From Flavobacterium flavigenum (GTDB lineage: Bacteria > Bacteroidota > Bacteroidia > Flavobacteriales > Flavobacteriaceae): a stretch of 64,000 bases of DNA. Made by a program: the position numbers and the translations under genes. The stretch lies in assembly GCF_027111255.2 (NCBI RefSeq), contig NZ_CP114285.2:4836001-4900000 (forward strand), in the 5' to 3' direction. Position 1 is the stretch's first letter. Every line of letters starts with the position of its first letter. Below the pieces are notes generated by a model. That model was not told the origin of the DNA and searched no databases. It was given only the letters and a program-made list of their open reading frames with translations. This document shows positions 1 through 8,719 of the stretch, in pieces.

Positions 1-1
1 T

Positions 2-331
2 CCGGGAGGCGTTATAAACCCAGATCTATTGAGAAGAGAAGAGGCTGCAGTAAATTTTGTACGTTCCTTTTTCGAAAGTAAAAAACCAGTAGCAGCTATT
101 TGTCATGGTCCTCAGATTCTGGTAGATGCTGATGTTTTGCAAGGCCGAAAAGTAACTTCGTTCTTCTCTGTCAAAAACGATTTGAAAAATGCAGGTGCAC
201 AATGGGAAGACTCAGAAGTAGTCGTAGATAATGGATTAGTGACCAGTCGAAATCCTAATGATCTGCCCGCTTTTAATAAAAAAATGGTAGAAGAAATTAA
301 AGAAGGAAAACACGAGCGTCAGACAGTGTAA
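2..331 (+). CDS. PfpI/DJ-1 family protein (class I glutamine amidotransferase-like), 5' truncated by window edge
   Basis: The reading frame is open to the left edge, so the start lies outside the window; about 110 C-terminal residues are visible. The segment AAICHGPQ carries the nucleophile-elbow cysteine of the DJ-1/PfpI superfamily, followed by the conserved RKVTSFFSVKNDL, GAQWED and LVTSRNPNDLPAF stretches typical of the YhbO/PfpI group of deglycase or protease-like stress proteins. A strong terminator follows at 353-386. Family assignment is firm; the actual activity (deglycase, chaperone or peptidase) cannot be told from sequence. Confidence 0.85.
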   Translation, partial: PGGVINPDLLRREEAAVNFVRSFFESKKPVAAICHGPQILVDADVLQGRKVTSFFSVKNDLKNAGAQWEDSEVVVDNGLVTSRNPNDLPAFNKKMVEEIKEGKHERQTV

Positions 332-352
332 AAAAGAATTAGGTTATCAGGA

Positions 353-388
353 AAAAATGCAGGATCAATTTTGGTCCTGCATTTTTTT
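353..388 (+). terminator. Rho-independent terminator after the PfpI gene
   Basis: A 12-bp stem (353-364 with 375-386, core ATGCAGGA/TCCTGCAT) with a 10-nt loop runs into a run of T. It sits between convergent genes (PfpI on +, methyltransferase on -) and, with A-tract on one side and T-tract on the other, could work in both directions. Confidence 0.75.
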
Positions 389-421
389 TATTGCGATGTA
401 ATGTACGAGAGTCGAATTTGG

Positions 422-1294
422 TTATTGCTTTACGGCCATTGCTACTCTATAAAACTCATATCCTTTTTCATTCCTTTCTGGCAGATATTTTGAACGATAT
501 TCTATAGCGCCCATATCTTCAAGGAGTATCATGTCAAATGATTTTAAATAATCTGATAGTTCTTCCGGCTTAAAGCCAAAAGTCCATTTTTCTTCAAGTT
601 TTTCGAGTTCAATAAAAAGTTGCTCACCTCCTAAAAATGAACCCGGATTTTCGAGAACATCGTTGTGAACATAAGTAAAAATGACATAGCTGTTTGTTGT
701 GAATTTTTTAATAAACTCAAATGTATTTTTTATGGCATCTTCTGTGAGATAATTGGTAACGCCTTCCCAAATGACAGTAGTAGGTTTTGTAAAATCAAAA
801 TTATGTTGTTCAGCCAATTCTTCAAGGCTTTGTTTATTAAAGTCAATTTGATAAAATTCAATATTTTTTGGAAGCTCACCTATGCGGCTTTTATAAGTTG
901 TAATTTTAAATTTTGAAGTATTTGGATGATCAATTTCTATGACAGGAATTGATTCCAGAAAAGCAAGCCGCAATGCTCTGGTGTCAAATCCTGCGCCTAA
1001 AATTATGACTTGTTTTACTCCGTTATTAATTGTTGATTTTAATAAATCATCAATATATTTTGTTCTGGCTATTCCGGATGAAAGGGCTCCCGGTATTTTC
1101 TTCTCAATGGTATTGTTAATATATTTTCTAATAATAGCATATTTAGACATACGTGATGCAAATCTCAATTTAGCTTCAAGAAAATGTATTGCATATTCAT
1201 CAGAAAATAATTTATCATTTGAACTGCGTTTTGTTTCCAATGCTCTGAATAAAGCCATATATTGAGCTGTTCGGCTTGTTTTGTGTGTTTTCAT
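422..1294 (-). CDS. Class I SAM-dependent methyltransferase, TIGR00027/leucine carboxyl methyltransferase-like family
   Basis: 290 residues. Motif I of the Rossmann methyltransferase fold is visible as VIILGAGFDTRALRL, followed by an acidic residue at the end of the next strand (VIEIDHP) and the family signature WEGVTNYLTEDA. This arrangement is typical of the TIGR00027 group within the LCM-like methyltransferases, which are about 260-310 residues. The substrate is unknown. The gene stands alone, convergent with the PfpI gene, with 417 bases of gene-free DNA upstream. Known from family: SAM-dependent methyl transfer. Inference: cytosolic; no export signal is seen. Confidence 0.82.
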   Translation of the reverse strand: MKTHKTSRTAQYMALFRALETKRSSNDKLFSDEYAIHFLEAKLRFASRMSKYAIIRKYINNTIEKKIPGALSSGIARTKYIDDLLKSTINNGVKQVIILGAGFDTRALRLAFLESIPVIEIDHPNTSKFKITTYKSRIGELPKNIEFYQIDFNKQSLEELAEQHNFDFTKPTTVIWEGVTNYLTEDAIKNTFEFIKKFTTNSYVIFTYVHNDVLENPGSFLGGEQLFIELEKLEEKWTFGFKPEELSDYLKSFDMILLEDMGAIEYRSKYLPERNEKGYEFYRVAMAVKQ

Positions 1295-1711
1295 TTTTTT
1301 ATATTGATTGTACTAAACTATTACCGTTAATATTCTGGTTGTCTAAATGCAGTGTTGCTAAAATCGGGATAATTCTATTCCGTCACGGTTACAATAAACA
1401 TTTCGTCAGCTTTTTTTTTGAAATACTTACCTGATTTACAGTGTGTTATTTTAATTCAAAAATATAAAAATTTAATTACAAAAACGTATTTACTTTTCAG
1501 GAGAACACTTCTTATAGTTTGGTGTCTACGACTGTATCAATCTGGGTCGTTTGCAACGAATATCTGTTACTTGTAAAACTAAACAGAATAATAAAATTAT
1601 AATGACCTTTTGTTCTAATACCTGTGTTACAAACACTATAATTTATCTTTTAATTTAAGTACAAACTCGTTGGAGTGGTGATTGATTCTTACTGTGTTGA
1701 AAGTAAATGTG
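1295..1711. other. Gene-free interval of 417 bases
   Basis: AT-rich spacer between two minus-strand genes. No convincing open frame, RNA gene or strong hairpin was seen; it must hold the promoter of the methyltransferase gene, but no clear -33/-7 pair could be picked. Confidence 0.5.
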
Positions 1712-2452
1712 TTAGGTGTCTTTTTTGCCTTTCTCATTTTGGCTCCTGTTATATCTTATTAATTTTAATTTTAAGTCGTCATATATTATTCCAATAATTA
1801 AAACTGTCGCTGCAATTGCTAATACATAAAGTTGTAAGGCCGAATAAAAAATACCGCTTAAAAGTCCGCCTAAAAAGAAAAAAGCAATAATAGTCAGGCG
1901 TAATTTTATTGAAGAATACAGCTTGTCCTTTTGGTCCTTATTTTTATAAAAAAACAATTGGGACAATTCAATTCCTAAGTCTGTAAAGAGCCCTGTTAAG
2001 TGTGTTGTTCGAACAGTTGAATTAGAAATTGTCGTTACTAATGAATTTTGTAAGCCCATAGCAAAAAGCAAAGAACAAGCAAGTAAATTAGGGGTTTGTG
2101 AAATCAAAAATTGTCCGGATAGTGCTAAAAAGAACAAAATAGCGCTTTCTATAATTGTTGGAATTACATAAATTAATCTGTCACTTGTTTTTGATGTAAT
2201 TTCAACTAATAAGTTTGATGAAAAGGATCCTAAAAAAAAGAAAAAAATGTATAAGAAATAAACAAAAGCCTGCCAAAAATTGAGTTTAAAAATTTCGTCT
2301 ACAAAAAAAGCAAAGTGTCCCGTTACATTTGTTGTCAGTCTTTGAACAGCTAAAAATCCCCCTACATTAACAATTCCAGCAACAAATGACAGTAATGAAG
2401 CAATCCTTAAATTATGCTTTAATGTTCTCGCCTTTCCCTTGTGTTTAAACAT
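1712..2452 (-). CDS. DUF1275 (YoaK-like) membrane protein
   Basis: 246 residues with about six hydrophobic segments (for example residues 18-40, 60-80, 95-115, 125-145, 185-225). The N-terminal SFVAGIVNVGGFLAVQRL and NVTGHFAFF motifs are the hallmark of DUF1275/YoaK, a small inner-membrane family of unknown function sometimes linked to transport or carboxylate metabolism. The size matches the family. A basic N-terminus (MFKHKGKARTLKHN) precedes the first helix, consistent with inside orientation. It is monocistronic as seen here, with a 565-base gene-free stretch upstream. Confidence 0.82.
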   Translation of the reverse strand: MFKHKGKARTLKHNLRIASLLSFVAGIVNVGGFLAVQRLTTNVTGHFAFFVDEIFKLNFWQAFVYFLYIFFFFLGSFSSNLLVEITSKTSDRLIYVIPTIIESAILFFLALSGQFLISQTPNLLACSLLFAMGLQNSLVTTISNSTVRTTHLTGLFTDLGIELSQLFFYKNKDQKDKLYSSIKLRLTIIAFFFLGGLLSGIFYSALQLYVLAIAATVLIIGIIYDDLKLKLIRYNRSQNEKGKKDT

Positions 2453-3017
2453 AAATTAGTTATCATTTTGTTCATCAGTATATTTTTTCCTAAATGAATA
2501 TAATGCGCTGCAAAGTGTTGTTCTCAACGCTGCGGAAATGTCTCTGGCTTTGCCCAAATTTTGTTATAAATAAAAACCTCTCAAAAGTCTCCGATTTTAA
2601 AGCTAAATTAATACAGATTATATTTTGTAAATGATTTCACGCTTAAAATATCTGCAACATAATTATATGCTTTTTCGATAGTTAATAATTCCAAATTACA
2701 TATCCTTCTTTCATTTTAAGTTTTCTATAAATATAACATTTTTGCGATTATTACTGTTTAAAAACATTTCGTAAAAAGTCGGGAGACTTTAAGAGTTTTA
2801 GAGTTTATAAGTGAGTTAAAAAAATTACGCACGCTCCCGCACGAATCATTTCTTTTGGCTTTTGAAACCTAACTTTTATCATGAGCAGAAAATTACTTTT
2901 CATAATGACTTTTAGTCCCGTTGTCCTTCCAATCTTTTATTAAAAAAAAAAAAAAATAAAAGGATTTTCCCTCCCATCGTGGCTAGGACTTCAGGTTTAA
3001 TAATACCAAAAGTTCTA
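2453..3017. other. Gene-free interval of 565 bases containing one dispersed structured repeat
   Basis: No supported gene. The interval holds a degenerate copy of the dispersed hairpin element near its right end (2914-2985) and a 15-base A run in that element's loop. The remainder is AT-rich DNA without a recognisable pattern. Confidence 0.6.
2914..2985 (-). repeat. Dispersed structured repeat, copy 1 (reverse orientation)
   Basis: Read on the minus strand it shows the same layout as the copies at 11181, 33842 and 44221: TAGCC...CGAT at one end, AATCCTTTTATT/AATAAAAGATT hairpin arms (2955-2966 with 2931-2941), and CGGGACT at the other end. The hairpin loop has been replaced by a long A/T run. 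Stem sequence differs from the other copies but pairing is kept. It lies downstream of the LTA-synthase-like gene's stop. Confidence 0.6.
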
Positions 3018-5108
3018 TCATTTTTGATATGCTTTTCTTTTCAGTAAATCTGCAGCGGTCTGATAAAACGAAATAGTTTCATTTACTAAATCGGTTCTTT
3101 CAGTTTTCAAAGCTTTTTCTTCATAATGAATCTGATATTCGGGTAAAATGCCTTTTTTTGGAATTAATGCTAACTGGTATTGTTTTACCTGCTGTTTTGG
3201 TGACAAAATGGTCAATACATTATCTTTTATCATTCCTAAATCCTGATATGTTGCGATAAAAGCTCTTGGTTTGTAATCTGGTTTAAAAACATCCTGTCCG
3301 TAAAACTTGCTTTCATAATCAAAATGCAGCAGTCCGAAAACCGTTGGCATTAAATCGATTTGAGACATGAGCTGATTGTATTTTTCAGCTTTGACAGACG
3401 GACTGTAAATAAAAGCCGGAATTCGGTATTTATCTAACGGCAGCTCTGTTTTTCCAGCACTTGAAGCACAATGATCGGCTACAATTACAAAAACAGTATT
3501 TTTAAACCAGGGTTGTTTACCTGCCATATCAAAGAATTTCCTTAAAGCATAATCCGTATATTTTACGCCACCATCCCTGGATTTAGCATCTCCGGAAATG
3601 TCAATTTTATTATTAGGATACGTAAAAGGCCTGTGATTGCTGACAGTCATAATATGATTAAAGAATGGTTTTCTTTCTTTTGCCTCCGCATTCATAATTT
3701 TTATGGCTTTATTGTACATGTCTTCATCACACACTCCCCAAACATTCGAAAACGTAATTTCCTCATCTGCAAAGTTTGATTTGTCAACGATTTCATATCC
3801 ATTACCAGAATAAAAATCTCTCATATTATCAAAAAAGGCATCGCCTCCGTACATGAATTTTACATTATATCCTTTTTGTTTAAAAATGTTTCCGGTTGAG
3901 AATTTGTTTTTATTATCTTCACGTTTTACTATGCTTTCACCGGGAGAAGGCGGTAAGCATAAAGTTACAGCTTCGAGGCCGCGAACCGTACGGTTTCCTG
4001 TTGCATATAAATTGGTAAACTCTAGGCTCTTTTGCTTCAGACTATCTAAAAAAGGAGTAATATTATTAGTGTTTCCATAGGATTTAAAGAAATCAGCACT
4101 ATAACTTTCTATTGTAATCAGCACTACATTTTTATGGTTCTCAGGATAATCGCTTTCTATATTACGACTAGTATTTTGTGCTGAAACGCTTGTGATTTGC
4201 TGTTGTAGAATTGCATATGCTTTTCTGTGTGGCAGGGTTTTGTAAAATTCAAAATAGTCCAGTTTATTATTTTGAAAGGCAAGAAAAAATTTATACAAGC
4301 CATTAGACTGTAGTTCGTTAACAAATACATTTTTTGAATTTTCTGTTTTGGCTAAAGCTGGAATTGCAATTAAGGAAACTAAAAAGAATGCAATATAAAC
4401 CGCGGAAATCTTAATTTTAGTTTTAAAATCAGGAATTTCATCAATATAGATTCTTGATTTTTTTATAATAAAATAAGTAATGATTGCCGTTGCCAAAAAT
4501 AAAGCACTAAATATTGGAATGACAGGATACGATTGCATAATATTCCCAATAACTTCATTGGTGTAAATGAGGTAGTTTACAGCTATGAAATTGTATTTAA
4601 CTCCAAATTCATTCCAGAAAAAATATTCACTTATTCCATTTTGCAGGATCAATAAAACATATAGAAAAATAACAAAAGCAAATAACCAGAACCTGATTCT
4701 CTTTTTCAGTTTTTGCATAAACAAAAATACTGCAAACAATGAAGTTTTAATACCCACAAAAATGGTAACAATTTTAGGCAAAGCACCGCCATATTCATCA
4801 AAAATGCTTTTTCCAGATACAATATATAACAATAAGAGAATTAGAAAACCCAAAATTATATAACCTGCAGGCTTGTTGTATTTGGAATCAGAAATAAATA
4901 TTAAATACAGCCATAAAAAAGCACTTAGAATCATAAAGACAAACAAATCATTCAATAAGCCAAGACTGAAGATTTTAATGATTTCTAAAAAGTTAAAAGA
5001 GCTTTGAGTTATTGGATGTAAAATCAGTACAATACGCAACACAAAACTGATGGTAAAATAAAATACACCAAGATTATAAAACGGTGAAAGTTTCTTGTAG
5101 AAAGTCAT
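3018..5108 (-). CDS. LTA synthase family protein (membrane phosphoglycerol/phosphoethanolamine transferase-like)
   Basis: 696 residues. The N-terminal half has about five transmembrane segments (roughly residues 13-33, 45-68, 80-100, 115-160, 195-215), followed by an extracytoplasmic alkaline-phosphatase/sulfatase-fold domain. Visible landmarks are NVVLITIESYSADFFK (metal-binding Glu), YATGNRTVRGLEAVTL (candidate nucleophile Thr), and VIVADHCASS (metal-binding Asp/His). Known from the family: transfer of phosphoglycerol or phosphoethanolamine to lipid or glycan. A Gram-negative Bacteroidota cell does not make classical lipoteichoic acid, so periplasmic glycan, membrane lipid or LPS decoration is the likelier role. 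It is divergent from the response regulator at 5317. Confidence 0.85.
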   Translation of the reverse strand: MTFYKKLSPFYNLGVFYFTISFVLRIVLILHPITQSSFNFLEIIKIFSLGLLNDLFVFMILSAFLWLYLIFISDSKYNKPAGYIILGFLILLLLYIVSGKSIFDEYGGALPKIVTIFVGIKTSLFAVFLFMQKLKKRIRFWLFAFVIFLYVLLILQNGISEYFFWNEFGVKYNFIAVNYLIYTNEVIGNIMQSYPVIPIFSALFLATAIITYFIIKKSRIYIDEIPDFKTKIKISAVYIAFFLVSLIAIPALAKTENSKNVFVNELQSNGLYKFFLAFQNNKLDYFEFYKTLPHRKAYAILQQQITSVSAQNTSRNIESDYPENHKNVVLITIESYSADFFKSYGNTNNITPFLDSLKQKSLEFTNLYATGNRTVRGLEAVTLCLPPSPGESIVKREDNKNKFSTGNIFKQKGYNVKFMYGGDAFFDNMRDFYSGNGYEIVDKSNFADEEITFSNVWGVCDEDMYNKAIKIMNAEAKERKPFFNHIMTVSNHRPFTYPNNKIDISGDAKSRDGGVKYTDYALRKFFDMAGKQPWFKNTVFVIVADHCASSAGKTELPLDKYRIPAFIYSPSVKAEKYNQLMSQIDLMPTVFGLLHFDYESKFYGQDVFKPDYKPRAFIATYQDLGMIKDNVLTILSPKQQVKQYQLALIPKKGILPEYQIHYEEKALKTERTDLVNETISFYQTAADLLKRKAYQK

Positions 5109-5316
5109 AGGCTTATTTTTTTTACAAAATTATATCCAGTTGATTAATTCGGAATTAAGAAACAACTTTACCTTGCTTAGGATGAACTTAATATTTGCTT
5201 AAGATAAATTGCATATTTTTTATTGTCATAATTTTGAGCATTTACACCATACAAAATTTTATCTTTGATAAAAGGTGATTATAAATGTATAAATAAAATC
5301 CTAATAAAATAAAAAA

Positions 5317-5979
5317 ATGCATATTTTAATAGTTGAGGATGAGTTAGGTATTGTTCAGTTTTTGAAACAAGGCCTGGAGGAAGAGGGATATGAGATAACT
5401 ACAGCCAGTGATGGTTTAATAGGTTTTGAACTAGCCCAAAGCCAGCAATTTGATTTGATTTTACTGGACTGGATGCTGCCAAAGATTAGTGGTATAGACC
5501 TTTGTAAAGCTATTAGGATTAAAAATCAGACAACCCCAATTATTTTTTTAACGGCAAAAGATACTGTAAAAGAAACCATCGAAGGGTTGAGGGCTGGAGC
5601 AAACGATTATATCAAAAAACCATTTAGTTTTGAGGAGCTTACTGAAAGGATCAAAGTTCATTTAAGGCATAAAAAAGGTTCGGAAACACTATTGTTAGGA
5701 AATATTAAAGTTGATGTATCAAAATACCTTGTTTTAAAAAATGATGAGGAGATTGGGCTTACCCAAAGGGAGTTTGAATTACTTCGTTACCTGATTGAAA
5801 ACAAAGGAAAAGTATGCACCCGGAACCAGATTTTAAAAGATGTCTGGAATATTAATTTTGAATATGATACCGGGGTTATAGATGTTTTCATGAATGCTAT
5901 CAGAAAAAAACTGAATTTAAAAATTGAAGAAGACTATATAAAAACCATCCGTGGTGTAGGTTATATTGCTAATGACTAG
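5317..5979 (+). CDS. OmpR/PhoB-type DNA-binding response regulator
   Basis: 220 residues. Receiver domain (residues 1-115) with acidic pocket E7/D8, phosphoacceptor D51 in LILLDWMLP, and the conserved Thr and Lys (FLTAKD, IKKPF). A C-terminal winged-helix domain (about 125-220) contains LTQREFELLRYL and the closing IKTIRGVGYI signature. The partner kinase starts 3 bases after the stop codon, so the two are co-transcribed. A TATCTTTG box at 5260-5267 is a possible -7 element. The regulon is unknown; the divergent LTA-synthase-like gene is a plausible target by position only. Confidence 0.93.
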   Translation: MHILIVEDELGIVQFLKQGLEEEGYEITTASDGLIGFELAQSQQFDLILLDWMLPKISGIDLCKAIRIKNQTTPIIFLTAKDTVKETIEGLRAGANDYIKKPFSFEELTERIKVHLRHKKGSETLLLGNIKVDVSKYLVLKNDEEIGLTQREFELLRYLIENKGKVCTRNQILKDVWNINFEYDTGVIDVFMNAIRKKLNLKIEEDYIKTIRGVGYIAND

Positions 5980-5982
5980 GTA

Positions 5983-7380
5983 ATGACACAGCTTTCCTTT
6001 AAAAACAGAATCGCCTTAAATTATATCATTACAACAGGATTGTTGATTCTGGTAGTTTTTTCGGCTATTTATTCCACAGTAAAATTTACGGTTTATAAGC
6101 ATCTTGATGAGAATTTAAAGATCGAAATTGAGAATCATTTAAAAGAGATCAAAATAGAAAACGATATGGTTTTCCTGATGGATGAAGAGGAGTGGGAGGA
6201 ACGCGAACATAACTCAGTGGATGTAAATCCGGTTTTTGTCCAGTTTTTGGATTTGCATAAAAAAGTGATCGAAAAATCACCAAATTTAAAAAATGAAGTC
6301 CTTGTATTTCATGATAATATAGGATTTTACAAAACCTTTGATACAACCTTATTAAAAAGCACTGTCAGACAGATTCAGGTTCCGCTTCATATAAAATCAA
6401 AAAAAATTGGTTATCTGATTATTGCGATGCCACTTACAGATTCGACCAAAGTTTTAAATAACCTTTTTGAGACTTTGTTAATTGCTTTTCCTTTCATTTT
6501 AATACTATTATTTTTAATTGCGCGCTTTTTTGCCGGAAGGAGCATCAGGCCTATTAATGCCATTACAGATATTTCAGGTATGATTACAAGGGATAATCTT
6601 AAAACCAGAATTCCCCTGCCTAAAAAACGTGATGAATTATATACGCTTTCTGAAACAATCAATAATTTGCTGAATCGTATTGAGGATGCCGTAGAGCGTG
6701 AAAAGCAATTTGCATCAGATGCATCACACGAATTGAGAACGCCTTTAACCGTTATCAAGGGGACTCTGGAAGTGCTGATCAGAAAACCACGTAATAACAA
6801 TGAATACGAAGAAAAAATAAATTACTGTATCAACGAAGTAGATAATCTCAATATATTGGTGGATCAGCTTCTTATGCTGGCGCGTTTTGAGAATCAAAGA
6901 CATAATGTTTTATCTGAATCTGTTTATCTGAACGCTGTTGTTTTAGATGTAATTACTTTAAATTCAGAGAAAATCAGCAGCAAAGCAATCCATATGAAAT
7001 TTGATGCCGAAGGAGAATTTTACATTAATTCAGATAATTACCTTGTGGTAACTATTTTTAGGAATATTATTTCTAATGCCCTTAAGTATACCAATAATCG
7101 TGGTCACGTTTCTGTTTCACTTTTTAAAGAAAACAGTAAAATTATCTGCAGGATTTCAGACAACGGAATCGGAATTAAGAAAACAGATTTAGAGGCTATC
7201 TTTAATCCTTTTTTCAGGTCGAATTCGTCAGTACATCCAGAAATTAAAGGAACAGGATTAGGATTGTCTATCGTTAAACGTTTTACAGAACTGCTTGATA
7301 TTAAGTTTCAGATAGAAAGCAGGATTAATGAAGGTACAACAGTAGTTTTAGAATTTAACGAAGAGGAAATTAGGCTATAA
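5983..7380 (+). CDS. Sensor histidine kinase (HAMP-HisKA-HATPase), partner of the preceding regulator
   Basis: 465 residues. A first membrane helix (about 13-35) and second (about 160-180) bracket an extracytoplasmic sensor region rich in acidic residues. A HAMP segment follows the second helix (AGRSIRPINAITD), then HisKA with phosphoacceptor His249 in DASHELRTPLTVIKG. The HATPase domain shows the N box (RNIISNALKYT), G1 (ISDNGIGI) and G2 (GTGLGLSIVKR). The architecture is that of CusS/PhoR-like class I kinases. The signal sensed is unknown. It lies 3 bases after the regulator gene. Confidence 0.93.
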   Translation: MTQLSFKNRIALNYIITTGLLILVVFSAIYSTVKFTVYKHLDENLKIEIENHLKEIKIENDMVFLMDEEEWEEREHNSVDVNPVFVQFLDLHKKVIEKSPNLKNEVLVFHDNIGFYKTFDTTLLKSTVRQIQVPLHIKSKKIGYLIIAMPLTDSTKVLNNLFETLLIAFPFILILLFLIARFFAGRSIRPINAITDISGMITRDNLKTRIPLPKKRDELYTLSETINNLLNRIEDAVEREKQFASDASHELRTPLTVIKGTLEVLIRKPRNNNEYEEKINYCINEVDNLNILVDQLLMLARFENQRHNVLSESVYLNAVVLDVITLNSEKISSKAIHMKFDAEGEFYINSDNYLVVTIFRNIISNALKYTNNRGHVSVSLFKENSKIICRISDNGIGIKKTDLEAIFNPFFRSNSSVHPEIKGTGLGLSIVKRFTELLDIKFQIESRINEGTTVVLEFNEEEIRL

Positions 7381-7516
7381 AAAACAACGTTCGTGCATCT
7401 TTGATCTTTATAATATATTCGAAACCTTTTTAGTTCAATATCCTGGAGTAAAAATAGGCTGCAAATGGTGAAGAATCTTTTTTTAACAATAAACTGCTGT
7501 TAAGTTAAAATAAAAA

Positions 7517-7548
7517 TTGCTTTTTTATGAAATTAACCTGTATATTTG
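7517..7548 (+). promoter_or_regulatory. Promoter of the his operon (Bacteroidota -33/-7 type)
   Basis: TTG at 7517-7519 and TATATTTG at 7541-7548 match the Bacteroidota -33 TTG and -7 TAnnTTTG consensus with 21-base spacing. The predicted transcription start near 7554 leaves about 28 bases before the His-rich leader peptide and about 195 bases before hisG. Confidence 0.6.
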
Positions 7549-7581
7549 CAACCGAATCAAAGAATAAAAAACAACATAAAA

Positions 7582-7641
7582 ATGTTTATCAACCAATTAC
7601 ATCATCATCATTTTCATAATTGCTCTCAGGCGATGTGTTAA
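7582..7641 (+). CDS. hisL: His-rich leader peptide of the his operon (MFINQLHHHHFHNCSQAMC)
   Basis: A 19-codon frame begins with ATG at 7582 and ends with TAA at 7639-7641. It encodes four consecutive His codons (7600-7611) and a fifth at 7615-7617. It sits between a promoter and a strong terminator directly upstream of hisG, the layout of the classical enterobacterial his attenuator, where ribosome stalling at His codons signals low charged tRNA-His. It is too short for standard gene finders. No strong Shine-Dalgarno is visible, which is normal for Bacteroidota. The symbol is used by analogy with the enterobacterial leader; homology is not implied. Confidence 0.8.
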   Translation: MFINQLHHHHFHNCSQAMC

Positions 7642-7687
7642 TGTATGGATGTAAATCATCATATTTTAAAACCCGTTTGAGTACATC
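7632..7687 (+). promoter_or_regulatory. Candidate antiterminator pairing of the his attenuator
   Basis: GATGTGTT (7632-7639, overlapping the end of the leader peptide frame) can pair with AGTACATC (7680-7687) over 8 positions including two G-U pairs. That would disrupt the terminator loop and the base of its right arm. A ribosome stalled at 7600-7617 would leave 7632-7639 free, whereas one that reached the stop codon would cover it. The 6-base GATGTA at 7648-7653 is an alternative partner for TACATC. This is inference from sequence only. Confidence 0.4.
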
Positions 7688-7700
7688 AAACGGGTTTTTT
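7668..7700 (+). terminator. Attenuator terminator upstream of hisG
   Basis: A perfect 13-bp stem: AAAACCCGTTTGA (7668-7680), loop GTACA, TCAAACGGGTTTT (7686-7698), followed by further T. It lies 26 bases after the leader peptide stop and 48 bases before hisG, with no gene of its own to terminate, which marks it as a conditional terminator. Confidence 0.85.
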
Positions 7701-7748
7701 ATTCCCTATTCTTTGTACTCAAACTATTAATTAAACAAAAAAAGAAAA

Positions 7749-8606
7749 ATGAGTACTTTAAAAATTGCAATTCAGAAATCAGGTCGTTTAAACGAAGACA
7801 GCATCCAGATCCTAAAAGACTGCGGTATTTCAATCAACAATGGAATCGATCAGCTAAAAGCAGAAGCTTCAAATTTTCCTCTTGAAGTTTTATATTTAAG
7901 AAATTCTGATATCCCTCAATACTTAATTGACGGAGTAGTAGATTTAGCAATTGTAGGGGATAATCTTTTGGTAGAAAAAGGAAAAGGTATCGAAGTGGTT
8001 CAGAAATTAGGATTCTCAAAATGTAAAGTTTCTGTAGCAGTTCCAAAAACTTTTGAATACAATTCGGTTCAGGATTTGGCTGGTTTGCGTATTGCAACTT
8101 CATATCCAAATACAGTTAATGAATATTTTGGTTCATTCGGATTGACAGTTGATATTCACCAGATTTCAGGTTCGGTAGAAATTGCACCTAATATTGGTCT
8201 TGCCGATGCCATTGTTGATATCGTTTCAAGCGGAAGTACTTTGTTTAAAAACAATTTGAAAGAAGTTGAGGTAATTTTGAAAAGTGAAGCGGTTTTAGCG
8301 GTTTCTCCAAAAGTTTCCCCTGAAATTCAAAAGCACATCGATACTTTAAAATTTAGGATCCAGTCGGTATTGAGAGCCAGAAATTCAAAATATATTTTGA
8401 TGAATGTGCCAAATGACAAGATTGATGAAATTGGCAGAATTTTACCGGTTTTGAGAAGCCCTACCGTTCTCCCGTTGGCAGAAGAAGGCTGGAGCAGCGT
8501 TCACTCTGTAATCGATAAAGATACTTTTTGGGACGTAATCGATCAGTTGAAAGAAGCCGGAGCAGAAGGGATTCTGGTTTGCCCAATTGAGAAAATGGTA
8601 CTATAA
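7749..8606 (+). CDS. hisG: ATP phosphoribosyltransferase, long form
   Basis: 285 residues, the length of the long HisG form that carries its own C-terminal ACT-like regulatory domain (about 215-285) and needs no HisZ. It catalyses step 1 of histidine synthesis, joining ATP and PRPP, and is normally inhibited by histidine. The N-terminus MSTLKIAIQKSGRL, the VDLAIVGDN segment and ADAIVDIVSSGSTLFKNNL (the PRPP-binding region) are diagnostic. It is the first gene of the operon and directly follows the leader-peptide attenuator. The C-terminal EAGAEGILVCPIEKMVL fits the ACT-like end. Confidence 0.97.
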   Translation: MSTLKIAIQKSGRLNEDSIQILKDCGISINNGIDQLKAEASNFPLEVLYLRNSDIPQYLIDGVVDLAIVGDNLLVEKGKGIEVVQKLGFSKCKVSVAVPKTFEYNSVQDLAGLRIATSYPNTVNEYFGSFGLTVDIHQISGSVEIAPNIGLADAIVDIVSSGSTLFKNNLKEVEVILKSEAVLAVSPKVSPEIQKHIDTLKFRIQSVLRARNSKYILMNVPNDKIDEIGRILPVLRSPTVLPLAEEGWSSVHSVIDKDTFWDVIDQLKEAGAEGILVCPIEKMVL

Positions 8607-8611
8607 ATAAA

Positions 8612-8712
8612 ATTTCAATTATAAAATTCCAAATTCCAAACTTAGCTTGAAAATTTTAGCTTTTGACGAAAGCATTGGAATTTGGAACTTCTAAAATTTG
8701 GAATTTAATATA
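8612..8712 (+). repeat. Inverted AATTCCAA repeat between hisG and hisD
   Basis: AAATTCCAAATTCCAAA (8624-8640) pairs with TTGGAATTTGGAA (8675-8687) and again with AAATTTGGAATTT (8694-8706). The same motif family recurs at 21791-21825 and 22185-22272, so it is a dispersed intergenic repeat of this genome. Confidence 0.6.
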
Positions 8713-8719
8713 AAATATT

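Noticed and set aside
2942..2956. 15-base A run as a phase-variation switch
   Set aside because: It lies in a spacer inside the loop of a dispersed repeat, not in a coding frame or between promoter elements.
3018..5108. True lipoteichoic acid synthase
   Set aside because: The fold matches, but a Gram-negative Bacteroidota cell is not expected to make lipoteichoic acid.
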